Of a stretch of DNA of 64,000 nt, positions 40,646 through 47,590 are shown piece by piece. Origin of the DNA: Candidatus Bariatricus faecipullorum (lineage in GTDB: Bacteria > Bacillota > Clostridia > Lachnospirales > Lachnospiraceae); NCBI GenBank assembly GCA_019118525.1, contig DWYV01000067.1:1-64000 (forward strand). Direction: 5' to 3'. Under the pieces are notes generated by a model that was given only the letters and a program-made list of their open reading frames with translations, searched no databases and was not told the DNA's origin. The number at the start of each line of letters is the position of its first letter. The first letter of the stretch is position 1. Both the position numbers and the translations under genes were made by a program.

Positions 40646-40705
40646 TTCCTCTCACCTCCTCTCATCTTCTGTCTGGAACAGATAATCTAATGACTTATCC
40701 GGAAA

Positions 40706-40740
40706 AGTTATCCACATATCCCTATATTTTGTGGATAACT
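40706..40740. promoter_or_regulatory. Inverted pair of perfect DnaA boxes
   Basis: TTATCCACA (40708-40716) and TGTGGATAA (40730-40738) are both exact DnaA boxes in inverted order. They lie within an 11-bp inverted repeat and are separated by 13 AT-rich bp. Next to them is a 100-bp AT-rich stretch. The site could be DnaA-controlled or a second origin region. Confidence 0.6.
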
Positions 40741-40792
40741 ATATTTTTATGATTTTTTAATACTTTATATTGTGCTAATACACAATTTATTG

Positions 40793-40821
40793 TTGACATT
40801 ACACCAGCCAAAGATTATTCT
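40793..40821 (+). promoter_or_regulatory. SigA promoter of the 44-aa basic peptide gene
   Basis: A perfect TTGACA (40793-40798), 17-bp spacing and TATTCT (40816-40821) lie 42 bp before ATG 40863. AAAGGTGG supplies the ribosome binding site. The promoter is strong by eye, so the peptide may be expressed in the lysogen. Confidence 0.65.
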
Positions 40822-40862
40822 ATATTTAGAACATGTATTCGGAAAAGAAAGGTGGTGAAAAT

Positions 40863-40997
40863 ATGTCAAAAGGTAAAACATGTAAACCCTCTGCTAAAGT
40901 TAGTAAAGCCGGACACACACTCTCTACCAGTAAATCCAAATCTGCAAAATCACAAGCAGGAACTACGTTAGCAAAACACAAGAACGCTTGCCATTAG
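40863..40997 (+). CDS. 44-aa highly basic Lys/Ser-rich peptide
   Basis: ATG 40863 with AAAGGTGG encodes MSKGKTCKPSAKVSKAGHTL to LAKHKNACH, 44 residues. There are about 11 Lys and only polar or small partners; SKAGxTLSTSKSKSAKSQAGTTLAKHK shows an internal AG-x-(T/S)-L repeat. Similar KxAGxxL repeats occur in small clostridial proteins of unknown role. It may bind nucleic acid. It has its own promoter and terminator. Confidence 0.65.
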   Translation: MSKGKTCKPSAKVSKAGHTLSTSKSKSAKSQAGTTLAKHKNACH

Positions 40998-41001
40998 CAC
41001 A

Positions 41002-41030
41002 AGGCCTGAGTTATTCCTCGGGTCTTTTTA
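41002..41030 (+). terminator. Terminator of the basic-peptide gene
   Basis: AGGCCTGAG (41002-41010) pairs with CTCGGGTCT (41017-41025) with two wobbles, followed by TTTTTA. It overlaps the 3' end of the minus-strand gene. Confidence 0.6.
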
Positions 41031-41177
41031 AATTGTTCTAAATAGCACTTTTGTAATTTCAATCATTGCATTTAATTCCGCCGGTGCCGGGTTATCTTTT
41101 GTTGCTGTCCGCATAACAAAAACTGATAAATCTTCTACCATCTCCTCATACAATGATTTTCGTTTCTTTTTTGCCAC
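41028..41177 (-). CDS. Small phage protein (49 aa)
   Basis: GGAGGTGAGAG precedes GTG 41177. The product reads MAKKKRKSLYEEMVEDLSVF to IEITKVLFRTI, with a basic N-terminus and an amphipathic helix. It follows the cro-like gene by 5 bp and is probably co-transcribed from the rightmost minus-strand early promoter. Function is unknown. Confidence 0.55.
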   Translation of the reverse strand: MAKKKRKSLYEEMVEDLSVFVMRTATKDNPAPAELNAMIEITKVLFRTI

Positions 41178-41182
41178 CACTC

Positions 41183-41389
41183 TCACCTCCTATCTCTACC
41201 AAACAAATACTTAATTTCTAAATCCGGGAAGAATGTCTCCTGAATCAGCATTGCTTGTTCAATGGAAAAAGCGCTTTCGCCATTCAACTTATTCGCCACG
41301 CTATTCCTATGAATTCCAAGTAAGTCTGCTATGCTTTCTATTGATATTTTTCTTTTTGCCATCTCTCCCCGTAAGTTAATACAAGGCAC
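41183..41389 (-). CDS. Cro-like HTH repressor
   Basis: GTG 41389 (with AAGGAGA about 11 bp upstream) gives 68 aa starting MPCINLRGEMAKRKISIESIADLLGIHRNSVANKLNGESAFSIEQAMLIQETFFPDLEIKYLF. This fits the clostridial phage Cro family with its INLRxEM start. It faces the cI gene and is driven by the TTGACA/TAATGT promoter within the operator region. Confidence 0.82.
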   Translation of the reverse strand: MPCINLRGEMAKRKISIESIADLLGIHRNSVANKLNGESAFSIEQAMLIQETFFPDLEIKYLFGRDRR

Positions 41390-41417
41390 TCTTTATCACT
41401 CTCCTTCTAAATTACTC

Positions 41418-41525
41418 GTTTGCGTGTTTCTGATGATACATTAACACGTGTTTGCGTGGTTGTCAACATATTTTTACGCATTTGCAAAATATTTTGTTGA
41501 ATAAAATCCGCAAACATGATATATT
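41418..41525. promoter_or_regulatory. Lysogeny switch operators and divergent promoters
   Basis: GTTTGCGTG lies at 41418-41426 and 41450-41458 (32 bp apart), with the complementary CGCAAAC at 41509-41515 and a weak copy near 41475. The leftward promoter has TTGACA (41466-41461), 17 bp, and TAATGT (41443-41438); the second operator lies inside its spacer. The rightward cI promoter has TTGAAT (41497-41502), 17 bp, and TATATT (41520-41525), with the third operator inside. This is a typical mutual repression layout. Confidence 0.75.
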
Positions 41526-41543
41526 CAAATCATAGGAGGTAGT

Positions 41544-41855
41544 ATGATGGGAATAGGTAATAAACTAAGTGATTTACTAAAAGAACGTAATATGACTGTT
41601 ACAGAGCTTTCCAGAAGAATAAATGTCGCTCCAACTACAATCTACTCAATTATTCAAAGGAATAATAAAAAAGTAGACATAGATGTACTTTTGGACATAG
41701 CAGATGTTCTTGGTGTTACCGCAGAATATTTTAGAGATTCTCCAAAATCAGAACCCACCACCCTCGCCGCCCACTTTGACGGCGATGAGTTTACCGAAGA
41801 TGAGCTGGATGAAATCAGACAGTTCGCAGAATTCGTAAAAAACAGAAAAAAATAG
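41544..41855 (+). CDS. CI-like HTH repressor (Xre family)
   Basis: ATAGGAGG precedes tandem ATGs at 41544 and 41547. The 103-aa product has an N-terminal helix-turn-helix, LLKERNMTVTELSRRINVAPTTIYSIIQRNNKKVDIDVLLDIADVLGVTAEYF. A short C-terminus follows (EDELDEIRQFAEFVKNRKK) with no peptidase domain. Repressors of this kind are cut or relieved through the ImmA protein encoded next. Confidence 0.85.
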   Translation: MMGIGNKLSDLLKERNMTVTELSRRINVAPTTIYSIIQRNNKKVDIDVLLDIADVLGVTAEYFRDSPKSEPTTLAAHFDGDEFTEDELDEIRQFAEFVKNRKK

Positions 41856-41910
41856 ATGTCCATATTTTTGGACACCCGGTCTGATATACTGTAGCGGGAG
41901 GTGCATGGTT

Positions 41911-42372
41911 ATGAATATGTACGAACGTATGGAAGACGAAGCCTGCGAGGACGGTATAGATATAATTGACTGTGATTTCACGGAGAACATAAAAGGACTG
42001 TACTGCGACGGAGTTATAGGTATAAATAAAAAGCTGGATACAACAGAAAAGGCCTGCGTCATGGCCGAGGAACTGGGACACCACCATACCAGCGTGGGAA
42101 ACATACTGGATATGTCCATTCCCGGAAACCGGAAGCAGGAACGCCAGGCAAGAATCTGGGGATATAACCGTCTGATTGGTCTGGCCAAGCTGGCAGAAGC
42201 CTATGAGAACGGCTGCCGGAGCTACCATGATACTGCGGAATATCTGGAGGTTACCCCGGAATATCTGGCAGAGTGCGTGGAATGCTACCGGGATAAATAC
42301 GGGGACAGCGTCACGGTCGGTGATTACATCATCATGTTTATACCTTATCTGGCAGTATTTAGAAGGATATGA
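41911..42372 (+). CDS. ImmA/IrrE-type metallopeptidase
   Basis: GGGAGG fits ATG 41911 (MNMYERMEDEACEDGIDIIDCDFTENIKGLYCDGVIGINKKLDTTEKACVMAEELGHHHTSVG), 153 aa. The expected HExxH motif appears as EELGHH: the first His is Glu. This is seen in other clostridial phage ImmA-like proteins, so activity or metal binding may differ. It probably relieves the CI-like repressor under stress. Confidence 0.8.
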   Translation: MNMYERMEDEACEDGIDIIDCDFTENIKGLYCDGVIGINKKLDTTEKACVMAEELGHHHTSVGNILDMSIPGNRKQERQARIWGYNRLIGLAKLAEAYENGCRSYHDTAEYLEVTPEYLAECVECYRDKYGDSVTVGDYIIMFIPYLAVFRRI

Positions 42373-42427
42373 CCGCTTCGGCGATTATATAAATGCGGTT
42401 GTGTAAGGTACGAAAGAGAGGGAAAGC

Positions 42428-43366
42428 ATGAAATTATTTGATAAATTATTAAAAAAATCACCTGAAATACCTGAGCAAATTTGTAAGCATAATATTTATG
42501 AAAAGGAGACTTCTCAATATTCCCCACTACCCAGGTTTTATTATATAAAAGGCGAAAAATACGATATTGATTCATCAAGCAGTGTTTTGAACATCCCCGT
42601 TTGTGAAACTAATTTTAAAATCGGCAACGAAGATTGGGGAATAGATACCATTTTACGAGAACATGTAAACAGATACTATGTTCATATTCCAGAGGATTTA
42701 AAAGAGGCATGCTATGCAAAAATTTCTGAAATAAAATGGGAAGGTTTGGAAAAATTATCTCGTTCAGAAAAGTCGGCATTAAAAAACCAGCAAGAAGAGC
42801 AATTACAAGGAAAATCTTTGTTAAACGCCATTTCACGTTCAGATATGGAGCAATTCCATTTTGAAAAATATAAAATGGAAGAACCTTTTTATGATAATAA
42901 TAAATGCATTATGTTAATTTCAGGCGAAAACAGAAACCAGGTCATAAACGATTTATCACTACTTGAATCTCATGTGGAAACATATTGTAAATCTTTATGT
43001 ATTAAAGATAATTTGCATATAAATCCTCAAGAATTAAAGTTTGATATCTCAACACACGAAAAGACAAATACTGCTTTATATTTTACTTATTTTGAGTGTA
43101 ATCCGTATACTAAAACAGGAAAAAAAGCAAAATTTCCGCTCATACTTCATTATGCAACTCCCGCATATTATGAATTTAATCCGACAATAAATTTTTTTGG
43201 CGATATATATTATTTACAAGACGGAAATATAGGGAAAGCTCGACTAATATACTGGATTCACCATATAATGTATTCTTTTGAATTAGGGATTACAAGGCAA
43301 ACATTAGAAGTAAAGAAAGTGGAAAAAACTATCAACGGAAATAAAAGTGTATTATATAATCAGTAA
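42428..43366 (+). CDS. Unknown AT-rich lysogeny-region protein (312 aa)
   Basis: AGAGGGAAAGC precedes ATG 42428. The 312-aa protein has no signal peptide or transmembrane segment. Features include a Lys-rich start (MKLFDKLLKKSPEIPEQICKH), an acidic middle (SRSEKSALKNQQEEQLQGKSLLNAISRSD), and a C-terminal FTYFECNPYTKTGKKAKFPLILHYATPAYYEFNPTINFFGDIYYLQDG. I do not recognise it. Base composition is far lower in GC than the neighbouring genes. The position is where morons, exclusion or anti-phage genes often lie. Confidence 0.7.
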   Translation: MKLFDKLLKKSPEIPEQICKHNIYEKETSQYSPLPRFYYIKGEKYDIDSSSSVLNIPVCETNFKIGNEDWGIDTILREHVNRYYVHIPEDLKEACYAKISEIKWEGLEKLSRSEKSALKNQQEEQLQGKSLLNAISRSDMEQFHFEKYKMEEPFYDNNKCIMLISGENRNQVINDLSLLESHVETYCKSLCIKDNLHINPQELKFDISTHEKTNTALYFTYFECNPYTKTGKKAKFPLILHYATPAYYEFNPTINFFGDIYYLQDGNIGKARLIYWIHHIMYSFELGITRQTLEVKKVEKTINGNKSVLYNQ

Positions 43367-43369
43367 AAA

Positions 43370-43452
43370 CCGCCCTGGTGCGCCAACACCAGGACGGCTG
43401 ATGAACTCCGAAGAGATACATCTTTGTGCAAATAATATTGTATCATCTTCGG
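43370..43452. other. Two conserved-looking hairpins before the integrase gene
   Basis: CCTGGTG (43374-43380) pairs with CACCAGG (43387-43393), extended by CCG/CGG. A second imperfect inverted repeat, CCGAAGAGATACA (43408-43420) with TGTATCATCTTCGG (43439-43452), follows. There is no T-run after the first. The pair lies 80-160 bp before the integrase start. It may act as a leader structure controlling integrase or as recombination arm sites. Confidence 0.5.
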
Positions 43453-43531
43453 TACAGCCATACAATCCAGAACATAAGTTCATGGACTGGCTGTTATTTT
43501 TGTACTTAAAATACGAAAAGGAGATGATGTT

Positions 43532-44686
43532 ATGGCTAAACGAAAGAAACATCCACGGCTCCCGAACGGCTACGGAAGCATACGCTGGCTGGGAAAAGGT
43601 CGCCGCAATCCCTACGGGGTCTATCCGCCAGTAACAGAGTTCACGGAAGACGGAGTGGCAGTCCAGAAGAAGGCGCTGTGCTATGTCGATGACTGGATGG
43701 TAGGTTTCGCAGTCCTCACTGCATACAAGGCCGGAACCTGGAAACCGGGAATGGAGTCCGAATTTAAAAAGCTGACGCTGGAAGACGGTACCGGAACATC
43801 TACACTGGCAGGACGCATTCTGGCCGACTACAACCGCTACGCTCATCCGGACAAGGGAAACGGGGAGAAGAGGCCCACATTTGCAGAAGTGTATGAGCTC
43901 TTTTTTGACTGGAAGTACAATGGAAAAAAGAGGTATTCCACTGCTTCCAGAAACAGCACTCAGGCAGCCTTTAAGAACTGCTCAGCGCTTCATGAAAGAA
44001 TATATGCAAATATTTCCTACCAGGAAATGCAGGATATTCTGGACAACTGCCCATTAAAACATTCTTCTGTTGAGCTGATGAATTCTCTTCTAAAACAAAT
44101 GGCCCGGTATGCCATGGCCGAGGGAATTGTCAAAGATATGCGAAGCGTAGAGCTGCTCAAAATCAATATTGAGGATGATGATGAGCACGGTATCCCATTT
44201 ACGAATGACGACCTTAAAAATTTCTGGGCAGATTCCCAAAACGATGTAGCAGAAGTTATCCTGCTGATGTGTTATTCTGGTTTTCGCATAGGTGAGCTGT
44301 ATGTGGTAAATGTAGACCTGAAAAATAAGTGCATCCGTGGCGGTTTGAAAACACGTACAAGCAAGACGCGAATCGTACCTATACATTCCTCCGTTCTTCC
44401 AATAGTAAAGCGCAGAATTCACAAATATGGATGTCTGATGCCTATTCCACGTGACAAGTTCCGAAAAGAAATGTATGAGTATCTGGAATGCCGCAATATG
44501 GAAAAACACACACCACACGACTGCAGACACACCTTTTCCAGATTATGTGAAGATTATGGGGTACGTGAAAATGACCGCAAGAGAATGATGGGACATAAAA
44601 TCGGAGACATTACAAACGATGTTTACGGCCATAGGGAAGTTGAGCAGCTTCGAGAGGAAATTGAAAAAATCCGAGTGCCTGATTAA
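43532..44686 (+). CDS. int: Phage integrase, tyrosine recombinase
   Basis: AAGGAGATG precedes ATG 43532. The 384-aa integrase has an N-terminal arm-binding region, a SAM-like core-binding domain (about 110-205) and a catalytic domain with Arg252 (SGFRIGEL), Lys278 (RTSKTR), His329/Arg332 (HDCRHTF), His355 (MMGHK) and Tyr365 (DVYGH). It ends 150 bp before attR, the usual place, and integrates the phage at the 17-bp core. Confidence 0.94.
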   Translation: MAKRKKHPRLPNGYGSIRWLGKGRRNPYGVYPPVTEFTEDGVAVQKKALCYVDDWMVGFAVLTAYKAGTWKPGMESEFKKLTLEDGTGTSTLAGRILADYNRYAHPDKGNGEKRPTFAEVYELFFDWKYNGKKRYSTASRNSTQAAFKNCSALHERIYANISYQEMQDILDNCPLKHSSVELMNSLLKQMARYAMAEGIVKDMRSVELLKINIEDDDEHGIPFTNDDLKNFWADSQNDVAEVILLMCYSGFRIGELYVVNVDLKNKCIRGGLKTRTSKTRIVPIHSSVLPIVKRRIHKYGCLMPIPRDKFRKEMYEYLECRNMEKHTPHDCRHTFSRLCEDYGVRENDRKRMMGHKIGDITNDVYGHREVEQLREEIEKIRVPD

Positions 44687-44763
44687 GAGAATCTGTTATT
44701 AGTTTGTTACAAGTGATTTCATTTTATTGCCATTGTCCTAATACGATAATAAGTAATGTAAGA

Positions 44764-44811
44764 CACTGACAAACCCAGTATTTCCAAGTACTTCGGTAAA
44801 AATCACTGACA
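44764..44811 (+). repeat. Candidate integrase arm sites
   Basis: CACTGACA occurs at 44764-44771 and 44804-44811 in direct orientation, 40 bp apart, between int and the attR core. Such spacing fits arm-type binding sites. This is an inference from position alone. Confidence 0.35.
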
Positions 44812-44835
44812 GCATACGGTTTTTGTAAAACTCAC

Positions 44836-44859
44836 AAATTCTTAATGGGAGTTTAAGAA
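44836..44859. other. attR of the prophage
   Basis: The 17-bp core AAATTCTTAATGGGAGT (44836-44852) is shared with attL. Perfect 7-bp arms TTCTTAA (44839-44845) and TTAAGAA (44853-44859) flank the 7-bp spacer TGGGAGT, as expected for a tyrosine recombinase core site. The reconstructed bacterial site carries both arms and lies between genes, so integration disrupts no gene. Confidence 0.85.
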
Positions 44860-44922
44860 AATTTCGTTTTCTTTTATGGTTCCATCATATTTTGGACACA
44901 TTTTCACTTTATACTAAAAGTC

Positions 44923-44989
44923 AGATAGTTGATAAACACTCAACTATCTCCCCCCTCATAAAGTAGTACAGCCGGGGAGACCCGGCTGT
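44923..44989 (+). ncRNA. Structured intergenic RNA candidate downstream of attR
   Basis: AGATAGTTGA (44923-44932) pairs perfectly with TCAACTATCT (44940-44949). A C-rich single-stranded linker (CCCCCCTC, about 44951-44958) follows, then ACAGCCGGG (44968-44976) pairing with CCCGGCTGT (44981-44989). The outer bases TAAAGT and ACTTTA extend the second stem. No gene lies in 44853-45123. Two perfect stems with a C-rich linker fit a small regulatory RNA, but no clear promoter was found. Confidence 0.35.
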
Positions 44990-45033
44990 CGCACTTTACT
45001 CTCATTCCTTTAGATAACTTATAAAAACAACGG

Positions 45034-45061
45034 AACCCGCTGACCGAAAGGCCAGCGGGTT
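45034..45061 (-). terminator. Terminator downstream of the ABC exporter operon
   Basis: AACCCGCTG and CAGCGGGTT (45034-45061) form a strong stem capped by a GAAA loop. On the minus strand it is followed by CCGTTGTTTTTAT. It ends the ABC-2 operon transcript. Confidence 0.6.
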
Positions 45062-45123
45062 TCCGCCGTTCATGGGACTGTCCCGGACGCCCGTGGACAG
45101 TTTTGGGACAGTTTTTGTTCCTG

Positions 45124-45942
45124 TCAGAAAAACTGCAGCTCTCCCGTCTCTCTGTTATGCTTCTCCACTCTCCAAATCAGGAAAACCGTTATCCCGGCCA
45201 TCACAGCCAGACAGAGGAAAAGCCCTGCCAGGTCCGGCAGAATATTGTGTGCCCTGCTCTGGATTCCCAGGATAAACCGGATAATGTTCAGGCAGTATGT
45301 CAGCGGGAAAAGAAGGGATATCACCTTCGCCCACAGCGGAAAACACTGTACCGGAATCCTTGTCCCGGCAAACAGAATCATGGGGGCGTCAAATACATCC
45401 ATAATCATGGACGCATCTCTGGAATACAGAAAAACCGCGTTCAGCATGCCGCCCCAGACCATGGAAGAAAAAAGAAGGAGGACCAGAAACAGCGGCAGGG
45501 CCCACAGATTTTTCCAGTTCAGGGTGTGGGTGTAAAAAAGCACAAACAGACAGAAGCACCCGAACATCCACACTTCCTGAATCAGGGCTCCCAGTGCTTT
45601 TCCATAATTCATGGCCAGTCTGTTTGCCGGAGTAAGAAAGGCCATTTCCAGGGTCCCGTCCCTCCTCTCCTGAAGCGACATGGACCAGGCATTCTGCACC
45701 ATGGACCAGAAGCAGGTATAAGCCATGTATCCGGTTCCCAGAAAAGCCAGCAGGTCGCCGCCATCTTCAATTCCCAGATATCCGGTAAACGCAAACGGTT
45801 TATATGTATAATAGACTTCCAGAAATCCCAGTACCGGCCAGATTAGCAGGGAAAACCAGACAAAATAGGAATGATAGTCATACTGCTGTTGTTTGATAAT
45901 TTCCGCCTTCATTATCCGCGCAATGTTCCTCATCCGTCTCAC
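45124..45942 (-). CDS. ABC-2 type exporter permease
   Basis: This 272-aa membrane protein has about six hydrophobic helices and the ABC-2 core pattern SMSLQERRDGTLEMAFLTPANRLAMNYGKAL (LEM/T-P region) and FPLTYCLNIIRFILG near the end. It overlaps the ATPase gene by 65 bp. It pairs with a second permease, so the transporter is a heterodimer of two permeases plus an ATPase. The substrate is unknown; drug or lipid export is common. Confidence 0.85.
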   Translation of the reverse strand: MRRMRNIARIMKAEIIKQQQYDYHSYFVWFSLLIWPVLGFLEVYYTYKPFAFTGYLGIEDGGDLLAFLGTGYMAYTCFWSMVQNAWSMSLQERRDGTLEMAFLTPANRLAMNYGKALGALIQEVWMFGCFCLFVLFYTHTLNWKNLWALPLFLVLLLFSSMVWGGMLNAVFLYSRDASMIMDVFDAPMILFAGTRIPVQCFPLWAKVISLLFPLTYCLNIIRFILGIQSRAHNILPDLAGLFLCLAVMAGITVFLIWRVEKHNRETGELQFF

Positions 45943-46735
45943 CCCTTGACTGTTTTATAATTTTCATCAGCACTTCCTCCAGACTCATTTCCTGCACTAC
46001 CAGGCGTGGTTTCGCTTTAAAGATTTCTTTCAGTTCCGCCTTTGTTCCGCGGGCAATTATCTGGCCCTGGTCCAGGACATAGATGTAATCGCAAAGCTCT
46101 TCCGCCTCACTGATATAGTGGGTAGTCAGCAGGATTCCCTTCTGTCTCTCTTTTGCCAGGGTCAGAATCAGCTCCCGAATCTCTTTCGCAATCAGAATAT
46201 CCAGCCCCAGGGTCGGTTCATCCAGGAACAGATATTCCGGCTCGTTGATAAGTCCCCTCGCAATCTGAAGTCTCTGTTTCATTCCCTTGGAGTACCGCTC
46301 CACCGGAATATCCGCCGCTTCTTCCAGGCCGACGGTTTTCAGCAGTTCCCGGATTCTCTTCTCCAGTTCTTTTCGGTCAATCCCGTACAGACTTCCGAAA
46401 TACCGGAGATTCTCCCGGGCAGTCAGCCGCCAGTACAGATTCCGTTCCCCGCCGGAAATAATATTTATCCGCTCCTTCACCCACAGATGATGTTTCACTG
46501 CGTCCACTCCGTCCATGGTCAGCGTCCCGGAAGCAGGTGCAATCAGGGAAGACAGCATCCGGATAGTCGTCGTTTTTCCGGCTCCGTTAATTCCCAGAAT
46601 CCCCGTGATGTTTCCCTTCGGTATTTCCAGGGAAATATCCCGCACCGCCGGAACCTTCCGTTCTTCCTTTTTTCCGAAAATGTGTTTTTTCTCTTTTATA
46701 AGATATGTTTTCGATAAATGTTCTGCTTTAATCAT
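45878..46735 (-). CDS. ABC transporter ATP-binding protein
   Basis: The 285-aa protein has Walker A GINGAGKTT, signature SKGMKQRLQIARGL and Walker B YLFLDEPTLGLD, H-loop TTHY. The insert IKEKKHIFGKKEERKVPAVRDI near the N-terminus is typical of NatA-like exporters. It powers the two adjacent ABC-2 permeases. Confidence 0.9.
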   Translation of the reverse strand: MIKAEHLSKTYLIKEKKHIFGKKEERKVPAVRDISLEIPKGNITGILGINGAGKTTTIRMLSSLIAPASGTLTMDGVDAVKHHLWVKERINIISGGERNLYWRLTARENLRYFGSLYGIDRKELEKRIRELLKTVGLEEAADIPVERYSKGMKQRLQIARGLINEPEYLFLDEPTLGLDILIAKEIRELILTLAKERQKGILLTTHYISEAEELCDYIYVLDQGQIIARGTKAELKEIFKAKPRLVVQEMSLEEVLMKIIKQSRGETDEEHCADNEGGNYQTTAV

Positions 46736-46751
46736 CGCTTCTCCCCCTCTT

Positions 46752-47567
46752 CTACCCGAAAATGCTCTCCAGCAGAGACCGTTCCTGTTTCCGGTTCCAG
46801 ATATATCCGGCCGCCAGGTAGCCTGCGGAAAGCAGGAGCACCTGCCAGATGAGCTGCTGATTTTCCAGAATGCTCTGCCCTGCGGTTACCACGTTTCGAA
46901 ACAGGGTCACCGCCGGAGTCAGGGGAAATATCTGGGCCAGACACTGCACCCAGCGGGGCAGGTACTGAATGGGAAATGCGATTCCGCATACCAGACTCAT
47001 GGACACAAACAAGGTATTCTGCGTAATATACGTGTCCCGTGTATACAGCATAACGCCCGACAGCAGAAGACCCATGCAGAAAAAACTGAAGACTGCCAGC
47101 GCCACGGCCGCCAGCGAAGAGACCGTAAATATACGGTCAAGCCGCGCCCCGCAGCAGGCGCCCACCACAAGCACCGTACCGAATTCCAGAAGTGCCCTGG
47201 TTGTCTGCTCCATCAGACAGCCTGCAAAATAAGGCCCCCTGGAGGACGGGGACAGAAGAATCATCTCCAGCGTCCCTTCCCGCAGTTCGGTAATGAGCGC
47301 TCTGCCGATATTCATCAGCGTGGAGACCGCCAGTACATTCAGGGCAGAACCCAGTACCACATAGGTCATATAGTCCGCTCCTCCTGCGTATCTGTAAAAA
47401 GTGTCCGTCACGTTTTCTTCCATAAAAAAGGTATAAATAAAATAAGGGATAACAATCTGAATGATACCGGTCGTAATCCTGGATACCATAAAAGACCAGG
47501 GCACCGCCCGCCATATCCCGATTCGAATCCGCCTGTAAGTCGACCAGGCAAGACGCATCCTAACCAT
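46752..47567 (-). CDS. ABC-2 type exporter permease
   Basis: The 271-aa permease has about six helices and ABC-2 features: LITELREGTLEMILLSPSSRGPYFAGCL and FPIQYLPRWVQCLAQIFPLTPAVTLFRNVV. It is first of the three transporter genes behind the ArsR-type regulator gene. A later in-frame ATG at 47558 has slightly better spacing from the ribosome binding site. Confidence 0.85.
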   Translation of the reverse strand: MVRMRLAWSTYRRIRIGIWRAVPWSFMVSRITTGIIQIVIPYFIYTFFMEENVTDTFYRYAGGADYMTYVVLGSALNVLAVSTLMNIGRALITELREGTLEMILLSPSSRGPYFAGCLMEQTTRALLEFGTVLVVGACCGARLDRIFTVSSLAAVALAVFSFFCMGLLLSGVMLYTRDTYITQNTLFVSMSLVCGIAFPIQYLPRWVQCLAQIFPLTPAVTLFRNVVTAGQSILENQQLIWQVLLLSAGYLAAGYIWNRKQERSLLESIFG

Positions 47568-47590
47568 CCTCTCTCTTTTCTTTCGTTTCC

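Larger units (their letters stand above)
4702..44852. mobile_element. Complete siphovirus-type prophage, about 40.1 kb
   Basis: The element is bounded by a shared 17-bp core and holds all expected modules: integrase and cI/cro switch at the right, replication genes, ArpU-like regulator, TerS/TerL, SPP1-like portal, scaffold, HK97-type capsid, head-tail connectors, tail genes with tape measure, Dit and Gp37-like hub, holin and amidase. No sheath gene is visible, so the tail is long and non-contractile. All structural genes appear intact, so the phage may be inducible. Confidence 0.93.

Noticed and set aside
40863..41389. Toxin-antitoxin system formed by the basic peptide and the neighbouring small genes
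   Set aside because: The genes lie on opposite strands with separate signals, and no known toxin or antitoxin motif is seen; kept as unknown peptides.
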